A DNA stretch of 64,000 nucleotides, from positions 22,817 through 86,816 of the IMG/VR virus record IMGVR_UViG_3300021197_001481; one strand, 5' to 3'. Shown here piece by piece: positions 1 through 9,750 of this stretch (positions are counted from its first letter, which is position 1; every line of letters begins with the position of its first letter). The notes below the pieces were generated by a model. That model saw only the letters and a list, made by a program, of their open reading frames with translations, searched no databases and was not told where the DNA came from. The position numbers and the translations under genes are program-made. The stretch is from a virus.

Positions 1-1
1 C

Positions 2-742
2 ATTGGTGATGGTGGTATCGATCCACAACCCGGACTATTATACACAGAATCATCCAGCGAATACGAATTCTCTGGTGGTGATGTAACTTATTCAATTCCA
101 TCATATGCAATTGGATCAACCGCAACAACAACATTAGAACAACTCGACGGCGGGACTTCGGATCTTTATTTTATACTAACTACAGGAAACTCATCAGATC
201 GGGCACAAATTGCTGAAGGTATTAGTATGGATACTGCGACCGGAAGAGTGGGGATCAAATTTGGTCTTGAACTAGGTCACGGAATTAGTTTCAGTGATGG
301 TAGTTTCCTCGGTAGCAAAAATGAACTTGTTACAAGTGTTAATGGATCGACTGGAGATGTTCTTACCATACCATCACAGGTTGCCCACTTCACAATCCAA
401 GCGTCATCTTCTATATCCACAGGTGCAAAGACATCAGCACTTCACAGAATACCATATAGTGCAAAAATTACTGAGGTTGGAATTCGTACAGGAAATACAG
501 GAGGAATCACTGCATCCTTTAGAAAAATACGAAATCAAGATATTTTTGACATGACTGAAGGAATAAGTTACTCGTCATTGATCGGAACCGTAAATGCCGC
601 AACAGCAGCATTTGGTGCAACCGCAACAATCAACTCAATTGATGGTCCCAACTATGTTTATATGAACATTGATGCCATCGCCTCTGGCATAACACTCGTC
701 CAAGGGTTTATGGAATACATTAGATTTGATGGGAGCGACTAA
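2..742 (+). CDS. Tail fibre-like structural protein, 5' truncated by window start
   Basis: The frame is open from base 2 with no start codon that must be used, so the gene begins outside the window; the first internal ATG is at 227. The visible part is rich in Gly, Ser and Thr and carries a short fibre module (GISFSDGS, then VTSVNGSTGDV) of the kind that recurs in the fibre genes at 15478 and 61956. The last 100 or so residues look like a beta-sandwich (IPYSAKITEVGIRTG near its start) typical of phage tail tips. It overlaps the next ATG by one base. Role as a fibre or baseplate appendage is inferred from composition and neighbours; the receptor is unknown. Confidence 0.7.
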   Translation: MGDGGIDPQPGLLYTESSSEYEFSGGDVTYSIPSYAIGSTATTTLEQLDGGTSDLYFILTTGNSSDRAQIAEGISMDTATGRVGIKFGLELGHGISFSDGSFLGSKNELVTSVNGSTGDVLTIPSQVAHFTIQASSSISTGAKTSALHRIPYSAKITEVGIRTGNTGGITASFRKIRNQDIFDMTEGISYSSLIGTVNAATAAFGATATINSIDGPNYVYMNIDAIASGITLVQGFMEYIRFDGSD

Positions 743-1884
743 TGGCATTAACTGATTTTTTCTTATCACCAGATGGAGATGGATCGAAAGACGGTTCGGA
801 TATCGATAACGCATTCCAAGCGATTACCAGTGGAGATTGGACATCTAGTCTTGATTCACAGACATTGCAAGATCGAAGGTGGATATGGTTAGAGGGAACG
901 TACAACTGCACAACTCAACTTGTTACTTCGGGAACTGTTCCTACTGCTGCCGCACCAATGCAATGGGTGGGTGCTGATTCGTCTGGTAATATTCTTCGTC
1001 CAAAGTTTGATGAAACTGGTATGAGTCTAGATCTTACCAACTACCCAAAATTTGTTTGTAGTGCAGACGTAGAAATGATTTTCACCCATGAACATACTGC
1101 GTATAAGTGTTTATCTTTTGAAAACACAAGTGCATCTTTTAGTAAAAGTGGTATCATAGAAAATACCGCTGGTGATCTTGATGTTCAAAACTGGACTGGT
1201 TGTTTTTTCAAGACAGCATCAAACAGCACTGGTGTTGAGGTCTTAACAATGAGTAACTCAAACTTAAACATGTGTGAACTTGTAATGACAGGTGGAGGTT
1301 TTTCCTCTGTGGTGCGTATGCTTAGTGGTGGTGTTATGAACAACTGCCGTATAAAAGGTCCGGGTATTCTTTCTGGCGGTGGAAACTCTTGTGGAGTTCG
1401 GATAAACAGTGGTAGCGTCACAATCCTTGATACATTGATTTACAATATTCCGGGGGATGCTATTTTCCACGAAAGTACAAACGATAGACAGTCAATTTCA
1501 GTATCAGGTTGCTCTATTATAGATGTTGCTGGTGCCGGTATTGACACCAGCAGTTTAGACGGCACAAACATTGCATCAAGAGGATCGGTAATGGAGTGTT
1601 GTGTTATGTTTAATTGTGGAACAGGAATTGAAGCAGCAGCAGAAGATGGTAGGCAACCCGGCGCACAATTCCTTGCAATGGGAGAAAACACTGCTAACTT
1701 TAGCAACATGGATTCATACGAAGACATGATTGATGTGATTGCAATCACAACTGCCGATTTTGTTGATTATGCGAACGATGATTTTAGAATCAGAAGAGAC
1801 TCCGCGATCTATAAAATTCTAGGAGACAAAAACATGGGTGCGTTACAAAATGAAGATTATGAATTTGCGAGTGTGTCCTCATGA
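742..1884 (+). CDS. Predicted parallel beta-helix virion protein
   Basis: A 380-residue protein. From about residue 140 to 320 it shows the short repeating pattern of right-handed parallel beta-helices (runs such as NNCRIKGPGI, VTILDTLIYNI, ISVSGCSIIDV at near-regular spacing), as in pectate-lyase-like tailspikes. The C-terminus (DDFRIRRDSAIYKILGD) resembles the closing segment of many secreted beta-helix proteins. No catalytic residues can be assigned. It lies between a fibre gene and the PAAR tip gene and overlaps the latter by four bases (ATGA), so a tail-tip or adsorption role is likely. Depolymerase activity is possible but not shown. Confidence 0.6.
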   Translation: MALTDFFLSPDGDGSKDGSDIDNAFQAITSGDWTSSLDSQTLQDRRWIWLEGTYNCTTQLVTSGTVPTAAAPMQWVGADSSGNILRPKFDETGMSLDLTNYPKFVCSADVEMIFTHEHTAYKCLSFENTSASFSKSGIIENTAGDLDVQNWTGCFFKTASNSTGVEVLTMSNSNLNMCELVMTGGGFSSVVRMLSGGVMNNCRIKGPGILSGGGNSCGVRINSGSVTILDTLIYNIPGDAIFHESTNDRQSISVSGCSIIDVAGAGIDTSSLDGTNIASRGSVMECCVMFNCGTGIEAAAEDGRQPGAQFLAMGENTANFSNMDSYEDMIDVIAITTADFVDYANDDFRIRRDSAIYKILGDKNMGALQNEDYEFASVSS

Positions 1885-2147
1885 AACCAGCAGCAAGAAT
1901 GGGCGATCAGTGTGCTGGTCAAATAGTCACCGGAGCAAATTCTGTTTTTATAGAGGGAATGCCCGCCGCCCACCTCGGTAGTGTGGTTTCGCCTCATCCA
2001 TACGGAGACCACATTCATAGCGTGACTATTGTTAGCGGTTCAAATAGCGTTTTTGTTGAGGGAAAACCACTCGCCAGACTTGGTGATCAGGCAGGGTGTG
2101 GAGTACATAGGATAACATCAGCAGCAAGTTCTGTTACAGGAGATTAA
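1881..2147 (+). CDS. 5.4: PAAR-domain tail-spike tip protein (gp5.4-like)
   Basis: The 88 residues make up one PAAR domain. It opens with PAARMGD, has the paired repeat arms (VFIEGMPAAHLG and VFVEGKPLARLGD), and has His and Cys residues placed to bind the metal at the cone tip. PAAR proteins sharpen the gp5 spike of contractile tails and of type VI secretion systems. T4 gp5.4 has the same role and size. The start ATG overlaps the previous stop, and the next gene follows after two bases, in a run of baseplate genes. Confidence 0.9.
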   Translation: MKPAARMGDQCAGQIVTGANSVFIEGMPAAHLGSVVSPHPYGDHIHSVTIVSGSNSVFVEGKPLARLGDQAGCGVHRITSAASSVTGD

Positions 2148-2149
2148 AT

Positions 2150-2992
2150 ATGCCAGTTTTTACAAGACCATTATTAGACGTTACAGGATGCGACATTCCG
2201 TCGTTAGATCTATCCTCCGCAGAAAAAGCAATTATGGAATTAGTTGGTTCTGACGCTGGTGGATTTCAAAATCCAATTGAAGATGCCATGAGCAGCGTTC
2301 AGGGTTCTATTGGGAATGCTATAGCAGGAATTAATACCAGTCTGGGTGTTACGTTTAATGACGCTGATGGTAATCCAGTGGTTGATCCAGAAACCCTAGA
2401 ACCTCTTACCACTTTTGGATTTTTATCACAAGAATTAGGAAAACTCGATTCAGGTATAGATGACTTTAGAATTCACAGCGACCGACTCAGTGGTGTAAGT
2501 ATCGCAGATGCCTTTGGTTCTGACAAATACGGTCCCGGTGGTATTCAGGGCGAGTATCCCGGTCTAGGTGGTCTTCACTCTGTTGCGTCACAATTCAACA
2601 CACTAAAAGAAACATTGAGGGATCCTGCTCAGGCAGCAGAGGATCATTACTCTCCAATTTTTAACAGTCTTTTCGGACCGGGAGACGACATGATGAGATC
2701 AATTCAGTCTTTGGTTGATGGAGATGTTGGAAACTTTATGACAAACTTCCCAACCGGTGGGAACGATTCCCTTGCAGAACTTTCATTACTAGGAGCGAAC
2801 ATCCAAGACCTCCAAGCAAGTATTCCCGCACTTATCAACGATGATAATCTACAATTCGAGTTCGCATTGGACTTCATTGCAAAACAAACAACCGGACTTA
2901 GCGTTCTATCCATGTTGGATGAACCATGTTTCGGAACTCGCCTATTAGGAAAAATAGGTAGTCCAGATTTTAAGAGTATTGCTGGTTTATAA
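2150..2992 (+). CDS. Baseplate-region protein of unknown function
   Basis: I do not recognise this 280-residue protein. It is soluble-looking, with Gly and Asp-rich stretches (for example YGPGGIQGEYPGLGG near residue 125), predicted helices in the N- and C-terminal thirds and no membrane segment. It lies between the PAAR tip gene and gene 25, a position occupied in marine T4-like phages by unassigned virion proteins. The ATG follows an SD-like AGGAGA at 2138-2143. A hub or baseplate structural role is inferred from position only. Confidence 0.5.
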   Translation: MPVFTRPLLDVTGCDIPSLDLSSAEKAIMELVGSDAGGFQNPIEDAMSSVQGSIGNAIAGINTSLGVTFNDADGNPVVDPETLEPLTTFGFLSQELGKLDSGIDDFRIHSDRLSGVSIADAFGSDKYGPGGIQGEYPGLGGLHSVASQFNTLKETLRDPAQAAEDHYSPIFNSLFGPGDDMMRSIQSLVDGDVGNFMTNFPTGGNDSLAELSLLGANIQDLQASIPALINDDNLQFEFALDFIAKQTTGLSVLSMLDEPCFGTRLLGKIGSPDFKSIAGL

Positions 2993-2996
2993 AGCA

Positions 2997-3002
2997 TAGA
3001 TA
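2997..3002 (+). promoter_or_regulatory. Candidate late promoter element (TAGATA) before gene 25
   Basis: CATAGATA lies in the 17-base gap before gene 25. It matches the TANATA pattern that recurs before several virion genes here and resembles the core of the T4 late promoter TATAAATA. With T4 spacing the transcript would start at about 3008, two bases before the ATG. Assignment is inferred from the shared pattern. Confidence 0.35.
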
Positions 3003-3009
3003 CTAAGAC

Positions 3010-3390
3010 ATGGCAAAATATACCGACATAGATTTAAACTTTTCGAGAAACCCGGTCACGAACGATGTGTCTATTCTTCAGGATGCTGCGTCCATCAAGG
3101 CGGCAGTGAAAAATCTAATCCTAACGGATGCAGGCGAAAGACCCTTTAATCCAACACTAGGTTCTTCGATTCGGGGACTTTTATTTGAACCAGCATCACC
3201 GATTATTGCAAGTGAGATTGAAGCAAGAATTAGAACTGTTCTAAGAAACTTTGAACCCAGAGTAAAGATACTTCGAGTTGATGTTGTGGCAATATTTGAT
3301 AGAAATGAATTTGAAGTGACTATTGGATTTAGAATGACTGGCGATACGAGAACTACAGTAGTTCCAATAACACTTAAGAGGTTAAGGTAA
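3010..3390 (+). CDS. 25: Baseplate wedge subunit gp25
   Basis: A 126-residue member of the gp25/gpW lysozyme-like baseplate family. It shows the family signatures: NPVTNDVSILQDAASIK near the N-terminus, LLTDAGERPF-type segment (here LILTDAGERPFNP, residues 37-49), and the conserved EPR triplet with its surroundings (FEPRVKILRVDV, about residues 83-94). T4 gp25 has 132 residues. In T4 it bridges the gp6-gp7-gp53 wedge and the sheath start. Gene 6 begins at the last base of its stop codon. Confidence 0.95.
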   Translation: MAKYTDIDLNFSRNPVTNDVSILQDAASIKAAVKNLILTDAGERPFNPTLGSSIRGLLFEPASPIIASEIEARIRTVLRNFEPRVKILRVDVVAIFDRNEFEVTIGFRMTGDTRTTVVPITLKRLR

Positions 3391-5291
3391 TGGCAACAAA
3401 CAGAAAAAACTTATCAGTTAACTCTATAGAATTTGAGGACATCAAAGCAAATTTAAAAACTTTCCTCAAGGGTCAAACTGAATTTAAAGACTACGACTTC
3501 GAGGGTTCTGGTATGGCAGTCCTCATTGATCTTCTTGCATATAACACATACTACCAAGGTTTTTACAACAATGTCGTCGCTAACGAAATGTTCTTGGACA
3601 GTGCTGTCAAAAGAGCATCAGTGGTATCACTTGCAAAGAGTCTTGGTTACACACCAAACTCAAAGACCGCACCAACAGCAGTTGTGGATGTGACTCTCGT
3701 AGAAGATCCACTATCAACTATTCTTCTTCCGGGCGCACAATTTACCACGGTCCTTAATGGCAAATCCTTTACTTTTGTAAACACCGAATCAGCAGAAATT
3801 AACTGGACAGGTGCAACTACTCCGGCGATCACAAGTCTAAACATCAAAGAGGGATCTCTTTCTAGTGTATCTTATATCGTCCCCGATACACAAGATAATA
3901 GAAAGTATAAAATTAATGATCCCAATGTTGACATATCTACAGTTAAAGTAAGAATCCAAACCTCCCAAACAGACACCAGCGGTCTCACCGACACATGGTC
4001 TCGGGCAGGAGATTTAACCGAAATAACAAAAACATCAAAATCGTATTGGATAGAAGAAAATACATCTGGAGAGTTTGAAATTTACTTTGGGGATGGTGTC
4101 ATCGGAGAAAAACCAGAGACAGGTAATCTAATAACAATCACATATTTAATTACAAATGGAATTTCTGCAAATGGAGCAGGAAACGGAGACAGTGCAACGA
4201 GTAGAGCATTTACTTACCTCAACGCAGGTAATGATGTCGAAGTTAAATCTATCGCTTCGGGTGGAACAAATCTTGAAACAGTGGACGCTATAAGATTTAA
4301 AGCACCAAGAGCATTTACTGCACAAAACAGAGCAGTATCAAAAGATGATTACTCATCTCTAGTCGAATCTAACTTTACGGGATTTGATTCGGTCTTCGTT
4401 TTTGGTGGAGAAGAAGCAGATCCCCCCGAGTTTGGCAGTGTTTTTGTTGCACTAAAACCAAGCACTGGCACTATAGTGAGTGATGTTGTAAAGAAAACTG
4501 TTGAGGACTTTTTAAAAACTAAAGCAGTCCTATCAATTACTCCAAAGGTAGTTGATCCAGATTACACATACCTAAATCTAGAGATAAACACATTATACGA
4601 CGAGACAAAAACAACAATATCAACTGATGCACTCGCATCATCAATCCGCAGTGCCGTAATATCTAATATTAAAAACAATTTAGGAAGATTCAATCAATCA
4701 TTCTCTATATCAAAACTACTAACAACCGTTGATGCTGTTTCTTCTTCCATTGATTCGAGTGATGTCGAGGTAATAATGGAGAAAAGACTTCTCCCAACAT
4801 CTGCTAGGAATGTTTCTTATCTTGTAAAGTGTGGTAATCCAATTTACCACCCACACGATGGACACATGAGTGTTGTATCTTCAAATGTTTTTAGATATTT
4901 GGATCCCACGGACACCACCACCAAAGATGTTTTCGTAAAAGACAACGGCAATGGAAAAATATCCTTTTATAGAACTGTTGGGTCGGCGGATGAGATTGTT
5001 TTACAAGATGCAGGAACAGTTGATTACGAAAATGGTATTATCCGTATAGATCAAGTTCAAATTTTATCACCAGTGGACACACCTGTAATTAAAATATTTG
5101 CTGTAGCAAAAAATCAAAGATATATTTCCAGTAGGGATCAAATTCTCTTCAATGATTATCTTGAAAACTCTTCTGCAATTAAAGTGTTAACCAATGGTGT
5201 GACGCAAACATCATCAGTTCCAAGTTCATCTGGAACCAGTTCGTCTGGGAGCAGTTCGACTGGGAGCAGTTCTTCAAGTTCTGGGTATTAA
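3390..5291 (+). CDS. 6: Baseplate wedge subunit gp6
   Basis: 633 residues against 660 in T4. The N-terminus carries the gp6/gpJ signature: a FLKGQTEFKDYDFEGSGM segment at about residues 26-43, followed by LIDLLAYNTYYQGFYNN and SAVKRASVVSLAKSLGYTP. The central part is the baseplate J-like core and includes YFGDGVIGEKPE. gp6 dimers form the inner ring of the baseplate and link the six wedges. The protein ends in a Ser/Gly-rich low-complexity tail of about 25 residues that T4 gp6 lacks as far as I recall. One-base overlap with gene 25 indicates one operon. Confidence 0.95.
   Translation: MATNRKNLSVNSIEFEDIKANLKTFLKGQTEFKDYDFEGSGMAVLIDLLAYNTYYQGFYNNVVANEMFLDSAVKRASVVSLAKSLGYTPNSKTAPTAVVDVTLVEDPLSTILLPGAQFTTVLNGKSFTFVNTESAEINWTGATTPAITSLNIKEGSLSSVSYIVPDTQDNRKYKINDPNVDISTVKVRIQTSQTDTSGLTDTWSRAGDLTEITKTSKSYWIEENTSGEFEIYFGDGVIGEKPETGNLITITYLITNGISANGAGNGDSATSRAFTYLNAGNDVEVKSIASGGTNLETVDAIRFKAPRAFTAQNRAVSKDDYSSLVESNFTGFDSVFVFGGEEADPPEFGSVFVALKPSTGTIVSDVVKKTVEDFLKTKAVLSITPKVVDPDYTYLNLEINTLYDETKTTISTDALASSIRSAVISNIKNNLGRFNQSFSISKLLTTVDAVSSSIDSSDVEVIMEKRLLPTSARNVSYLVKCGNPIYHPHDGHMSVVSSNVFRYLDPTDTTTKDVFVKDNGNGKISFYRTVGSADEIVLQDAGTVDYENGIIRIDQVQILSPVDTPVIKIFAVAKNQRYISSRDQILFNDYLENSSAIKVLTNGVTQTSSVPSSSGTSSSGSSSTGSSSSSSGY
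5230..5288 (+). repeat. Short Ser/Gly-coding tandem repeat at the 3' end of gene 6
   Basis: Imperfect repeats of a 15-base unit close to AGTTCGWCTGGGAGC encode the SSSG-type C-terminal tail of gp6. The unit is near-identical in two adjacent copies, so it probably arose by slippage and may vary in length between relatives. Confidence 0.6.
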
Positions 5292-5304
5292 TAGGAGATA
5301 AAAA

Positions 5305-7794
5305 GTGCCTTTAAAAATATTCGGTGGGTCACTTCTCCTACCACTAAAAATTGATGGATATACCTTCGATAAACTCCCATATGCTCCGGGAGTTGATGAA
5401 AGATTTTCCACACAATTAAAAGATCAACTGCCGGATTTCGTACTAGAAAATTACGAAACATTTGTTCAATTTGTAGAGGCATATTATGAATGGTCCGAAC
5501 AACACGGAAACCCAAGAGCAGAGGGTGTTCGATTAAACACATACAATGATATTGATGAAACTCTTGATTTATTTTTGGAGTATTTCAGAAATACTTACAT
5601 TAAAGATTTTCCATACAAACTAGCAGACGGAGCAAACGAAAAAACTCTAATCAAAAATGTTGGTGATATGTATCGGTCAAAGGGGTCTAAGGCATCCTTT
5701 GATTTGTTGTTCAGGGTTTTATTTGATACATCAATTGAAATTAATTATCCCAAAGACAGAATTCTTAAACTATCAACTGCCACATTTGATGACAAACAAT
5801 TCATAAGAGTTGCACCTCTCATTTCAATTGATGAAGCAAAGACATTAGAAAATAGTCTTCTTGTACAAAAATCTAAATTCAAGAAAGAGATAACTGCGAC
5901 AGCATTAATTGATCGTGTAGATTATGTTCATGAAGGTGGATTTGACTTTTTCTCTCTTGCCGTACAAGATATATCTGGTACGTTCAATAAAGATACTTTT
6001 GTTGATGTTGTTACATCTGGAACCACATCTGCTGCATATTCTTTACCTGTATTACCAACACTACATTCTCTGAAAATAAATTCTGGAGGAACTGGGTATC
6101 AACTAGGAGATGAAGTAGATGTTTATGACTCATATGGAAATAGATTATTAAACGCAGCAATAAACAACATAGGTCCAATTGGGGATATTCGTGGTTTTGA
6201 GTTCAAACAAAATTTTGGTGTTTATAGATCAGATCAATCTATTGGTTTTTCTTTCGATACCTTTAGCGGAACCGGAGCAAGTCTCTCAGCACTTGGCGAA
6301 CAAGTCCTAACTGATGGACCAGACACATACAAAGACGACACCGGAAAAATTAGTGGTCGTTCCTTTATTCAAGATAGTTTCTTTTATCAAAACTATTCTT
6401 ATATTATTCGAGTCAACAAAAGTCTAGAACAATTTGCAGATGCAGTTCGTCGCCTAGTTCATCCATCGGGAACATTGATGTTTGCAGAATACATCAATGA
6501 AGTTTCGATGTCTGGTGATGCTGGAATAACCACAGATAACCTAACAAGATTCGTTCCTGTCATCGGTCACTATCTTCCACACACATTTGGAACAACTATT
6601 GATCCCCGAGGGTTTACTCTAGATGCGGTTCACACTGATTTTTATCCACTTGGATACAACGGTCAAGACGGCAACACGTTGGGGGAATTTATCGGGATTA
6701 CATTAGCAGCAGGAATAACAGGAACTCCTCACCTTTTTCCACATCTTGGACTTACACACGACCCACTAACAGTTCATAGTAACACGACCAACACGCCTTA
6801 TACCCTCAAACCTTTTAATAATGTAGAAACCAGAAGGACTATTATAAATGGTGCGTTAGGATCTACTGGATATATTGGACTAACAAGTGACTCTATTGGA
6901 GAACACGCAGGACTCATGGGATTTTTCCCAACGGGTTCCAGTAGAATAAGCACCATCGGTCCGGTGGGGGTTTTTGGCAGTGGAATTACTCACTACGGTG
7001 GTTACACATCTCCACAAGAAACCAGTCTTTCTGGTGGATTCTCTGGTGGTCAAATTGTCCAAATCGTCGGGACCGACTCCGCAACAGCAGACTACTGGAT
7101 TGTGTATCGTCACCCTACTCACTTAGGACTAGAGGGATTGGGAACAACTGGTACAAGGGAAGTTGTTCGTATTCCAATGCAACCAGTACAAGCAGGCGGG
7201 CAGAACATAGCAACAATTGCACCAGATTCTAGCGGTTATAATTTTGAAGAAACAACTGGGATTACAATAAACGGAACACCATACAGTATTGGAGAAATAG
7301 TAACACAGACAAGACCAAGAGAACCAATTGCCATAGGAAGAGTGATTAAATTTGATCCATCTGCATTTGGTAATCAGGGATCTGTTGCAGACGGCATCGC
7401 ACCATCCGATCCACTGTATAATCTCGATATTGATATACTTGAAGTTGAGGTTTTAAATGGTAAGTTTACCACGGGACTCATATCAGGAGATCTCAATAAG
7501 GATGGCAAGGTCGATGGACTTGATCTTTCATTATTACTTTCTAATTTTGGTCTAACCGGTGAGGGAGATTTAAACGAAGATGGAATTGTTGATGGCGGAG
7601 ATCTCGCTGGTCTTCTCGCATCTTGGGATCAACTTCCGAAACCAATCATAGGTGAGACTTCTGGAGGATCTAGACTAGTTGATTCTTCGTTTAATAACAA
7701 CATATATACTAGTATAACTCACGATACAAGTTGGATGGATATACCAATCAGCGTTATGGTAAATGATATCCAGTATAGTAACTTAACAAACTGA
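5305..7794 (+). CDS. Baseplate wedge protein at the gp7 position, with C-terminal dockerin-like domain
   Basis: 829 residues from a GTG start with a good SD (AGGAG, 5293-5297). The N-terminal 200 residues (FVQFVEAYYEWSEQHGNP, then YRSKGSKASFDLLFRVLF) match the large wedge-associated proteins found between genes 6 and 8 in marine T4-like phages; T4 has gp7 here (1032 residues). Residues about 728-776 form two dockerin/EF-hand-like calcium motifs: DLNKDGKVDGLDLSLLL and DLNEDGIVDGGDLAGLL, 26 residues apart. A dockerin in a baseplate wedge protein is unexpected. gp7 identity rests on position and weak similarity; the dockerin call is read directly from the motif. Confidence 0.7.
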   Translation: MPLKIFGGSLLLPLKIDGYTFDKLPYAPGVDERFSTQLKDQLPDFVLENYETFVQFVEAYYEWSEQHGNPRAEGVRLNTYNDIDETLDLFLEYFRNTYIKDFPYKLADGANEKTLIKNVGDMYRSKGSKASFDLLFRVLFDTSIEINYPKDRILKLSTATFDDKQFIRVAPLISIDEAKTLENSLLVQKSKFKKEITATALIDRVDYVHEGGFDFFSLAVQDISGTFNKDTFVDVVTSGTTSAAYSLPVLPTLHSLKINSGGTGYQLGDEVDVYDSYGNRLLNAAINNIGPIGDIRGFEFKQNFGVYRSDQSIGFSFDTFSGTGASLSALGEQVLTDGPDTYKDDTGKISGRSFIQDSFFYQNYSYIIRVNKSLEQFADAVRRLVHPSGTLMFAEYINEVSMSGDAGITTDNLTRFVPVIGHYLPHTFGTTIDPRGFTLDAVHTDFYPLGYNGQDGNTLGEFIGITLAAGITGTPHLFPHLGLTHDPLTVHSNTTNTPYTLKPFNNVETRRTIINGALGSTGYIGLTSDSIGEHAGLMGFFPTGSSRISTIGPVGVFGSGITHYGGYTSPQETSLSGGFSGGQIVQIVGTDSATADYWIVYRHPTHLGLEGLGTTGTREVVRIPMQPVQAGGQNIATIAPDSSGYNFEETTGITINGTPYSIGEIVTQTRPREPIAIGRVIKFDPSAFGNQGSVADGIAPSDPLYNLDIDILEVEVLNGKFTTGLISGDLNKDGKVDGLDLSLLLSNFGLTGEGDLNEDGIVDGGDLAGLLASWDQLPKPIIGETSGGSRLVDSSFNNNIYTSITHDTSWMDIPISVMVNDIQYSNLTN

Positions 7795-7801
7795 GAAGCA
7801 A

Positions 7802-9742
7802 ATGGCAGAATTATCAACTAATCTTAAAGTTTTTCTTGCACGCGAATTACAGAGGCAATTCTCATCCCTCGATAATAGCGTTGCTTTGTTTATATCTGGA
7901 ACCAGTGTCACTACATCCAAAGGAGTCTCTTCCTCTGAACTACTGGATAATAGTATCGAAAAAGAGTTGAACACTCGAAGACAAGTACAAACTGCAAAAA
8001 TCCTAACAGATTCCACAGTTGCTCTAATGATACCAAGATATAATTGGACCAACAAAACAATATATCTACCATTCTCTTATTCAGCAGATAACGCAACAAG
8101 ACAATTCTATGTCTATACCACTGAAGGCAATATCTATGCCTGTATTTCAAATGGTGGCGGCAGACAGTCCATAGAAGAACCAACGGGAACAGGAACATCT
8201 CTAATATATTTGAGTAACGGGTATATTTGGAAATTTATGTATAAAGTTCCTGTAGATCTTATCGATTTTGTCGATGCAGATTATGTTCCAATTAAAGAAC
8301 TGCCCATATACGAAAATAAACCATTTGGTTATGGTTCTGATGATAAACAGTTACAATACGCTGTTCAGTATGCCGCTGGTGGTGGTAATATTTCTGCTAT
8401 TGATATTACTACAATAGGTAGTGAATATCCTTATACTATAAAAGCATCAGCATATCATAAACCAAGAGAAATTACTTCCAGTAGCATAAAACTAGATGCT
8501 AGAGCAAGCGGAATAACTGATGTTTATAACGAATACAGCATCCGGTTTATTACAGGAGAAGCAGCAGGTCAATTTAGTAAAATTACTGCCTATGATGGTT
8601 CCACAAAAACAGCAACCATAGAGACTCCATTTACACCCAACCCATCATCTGAAGATATTTATGAAATAACACCGACCATTACCATTACGGGAGATGGTTC
8701 TGGTGGAAATGCATATGCAAAAATGCATTCATACGCAGAAAACACAATTGAAACCATAGTAATAGCGAATGCAGGAACGAATTACACCACTGCCTCTGCA
8801 ACAGTTTCTCCTGCTGGACTGGGTACAGTTCTTTCTGTTTATCTTAATCCAACGGGTGAAATTGGACGAGATCCGATTTTTGATTTGATGGTGAAAAGAC
8901 TTTCCATTCTTATAAAAATAGAAGGAAGAGAAAAACAAAAAGCAGTTCTCGGAAACGATTACCGAGAATATGGACTCTGGTTATCTCCTAAAATTACGAC
9001 AGGTTATAGTGGCGGCGGAAAGATTGCAGGAACCGATGCATTCGTTCGTACTAAAGTAGATTTAGAAACATCTATTGGACAAACTTTCGATGATTTGTTT
9101 GTCTCAAGCGGAGAATATATTTTTGGTAGTGAATCATTCAATTCTGGTAAAGTTGCAAATGTAACAAATCCCTTCAGTAAATTTAGTCCCACCAGAGGAC
9201 AGTTGACTCTGGATGGTTTAAACTCCAAATTAAAAAATGGTGAAACAGTATACACGTTTACCGAAGATAGTGTTTCAGGTGGATATACGTTTAGTGGTAA
9301 AACAGCAAGAGTCACAAACACATTGCTCGAAGATTCTGTTCGGTCTTCTTTTAATGAAGTCTATCGATGTTCACATAAATTAGGTATTTCTAGAACAGAC
9401 GGATTATCATTTGACCCCGGAACTCCATATACATCAATCCCATTTGATGCAGCAGTAACAGGTGGTAGTGGTAGTAGTGCTGTTGTTCTAGACTTTACAA
9501 ATATTGCTGGGGGTAGTGGAGATCTTTTCTTGAGTAATGTTGTTTCTGGATCATCTTCAAACACAACTGGTTTCATCGCCGGAGAAACTTTAGCAGTAAA
9601 TAATTTAGAACTAAATATTACTAGTGTTTCACCTCCAGAACTGAATTTATTTTCTGGTAAAATGTTATACATAACTGGTATAGAACAAGTAACAAGGAAT
9701 GCAGAGCAACTTGATTTATTCAAAATCAATCTTGACTTTTAA
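7802..9742 (+). CDS. 8: Baseplate wedge subunit gp8-like
   Basis: 646 residues, nearly twice T4 gp8 (334). The first 130 residues or so carry gp8 features, notably an RYNWTNKTIYLPFS segment, FYVYTTEGNIYACISN, and GYIWKFMYKVPVDLIDFVDADYVPI, which parallel the T4 gp8 core. The extra length is made of beta-rich repeats (ITITGDGSGGNAYAK, VTGGSGSSAVVLDF) as in other marine relatives. gp8 sits on the outside of the wedge and holds gp10. The ATG is seven bases after the previous stop, with a weak GAGAAG SD. Confidence 0.8.
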   Translation: MAELSTNLKVFLARELQRQFSSLDNSVALFISGTSVTTSKGVSSSELLDNSIEKELNTRRQVQTAKILTDSTVALMIPRYNWTNKTIYLPFSYSADNATRQFYVYTTEGNIYACISNGGGRQSIEEPTGTGTSLIYLSNGYIWKFMYKVPVDLIDFVDADYVPIKELPIYENKPFGYGSDDKQLQYAVQYAAGGGNISAIDITTIGSEYPYTIKASAYHKPREITSSSIKLDARASGITDVYNEYSIRFITGEAAGQFSKITAYDGSTKTATIETPFTPNPSSEDIYEITPTITITGDGSGGNAYAKMHSYAENTIETIVIANAGTNYTTASATVSPAGLGTVLSVYLNPTGEIGRDPIFDLMVKRLSILIKIEGREKQKAVLGNDYREYGLWLSPKITTGYSGGGKIAGTDAFVRTKVDLETSIGQTFDDLFVSSGEYIFGSESFNSGKVANVTNPFSKFSPTRGQLTLDGLNSKLKNGETVYTFTEDSVSGGYTFSGKTARVTNTLLEDSVRSSFNEVYRCSHKLGISRTDGLSFDPGTPYTSIPFDAAVTGGSGSSAVVLDFTNIAGGSGDLFLSNVVSGSSSNTTGFIAGETLAVNNLELNITSVSPPELNLFSGKMLYITGIEQVTRNAEQLDLFKINLDF

Positions 9743-9750
9743 GGAATAAA

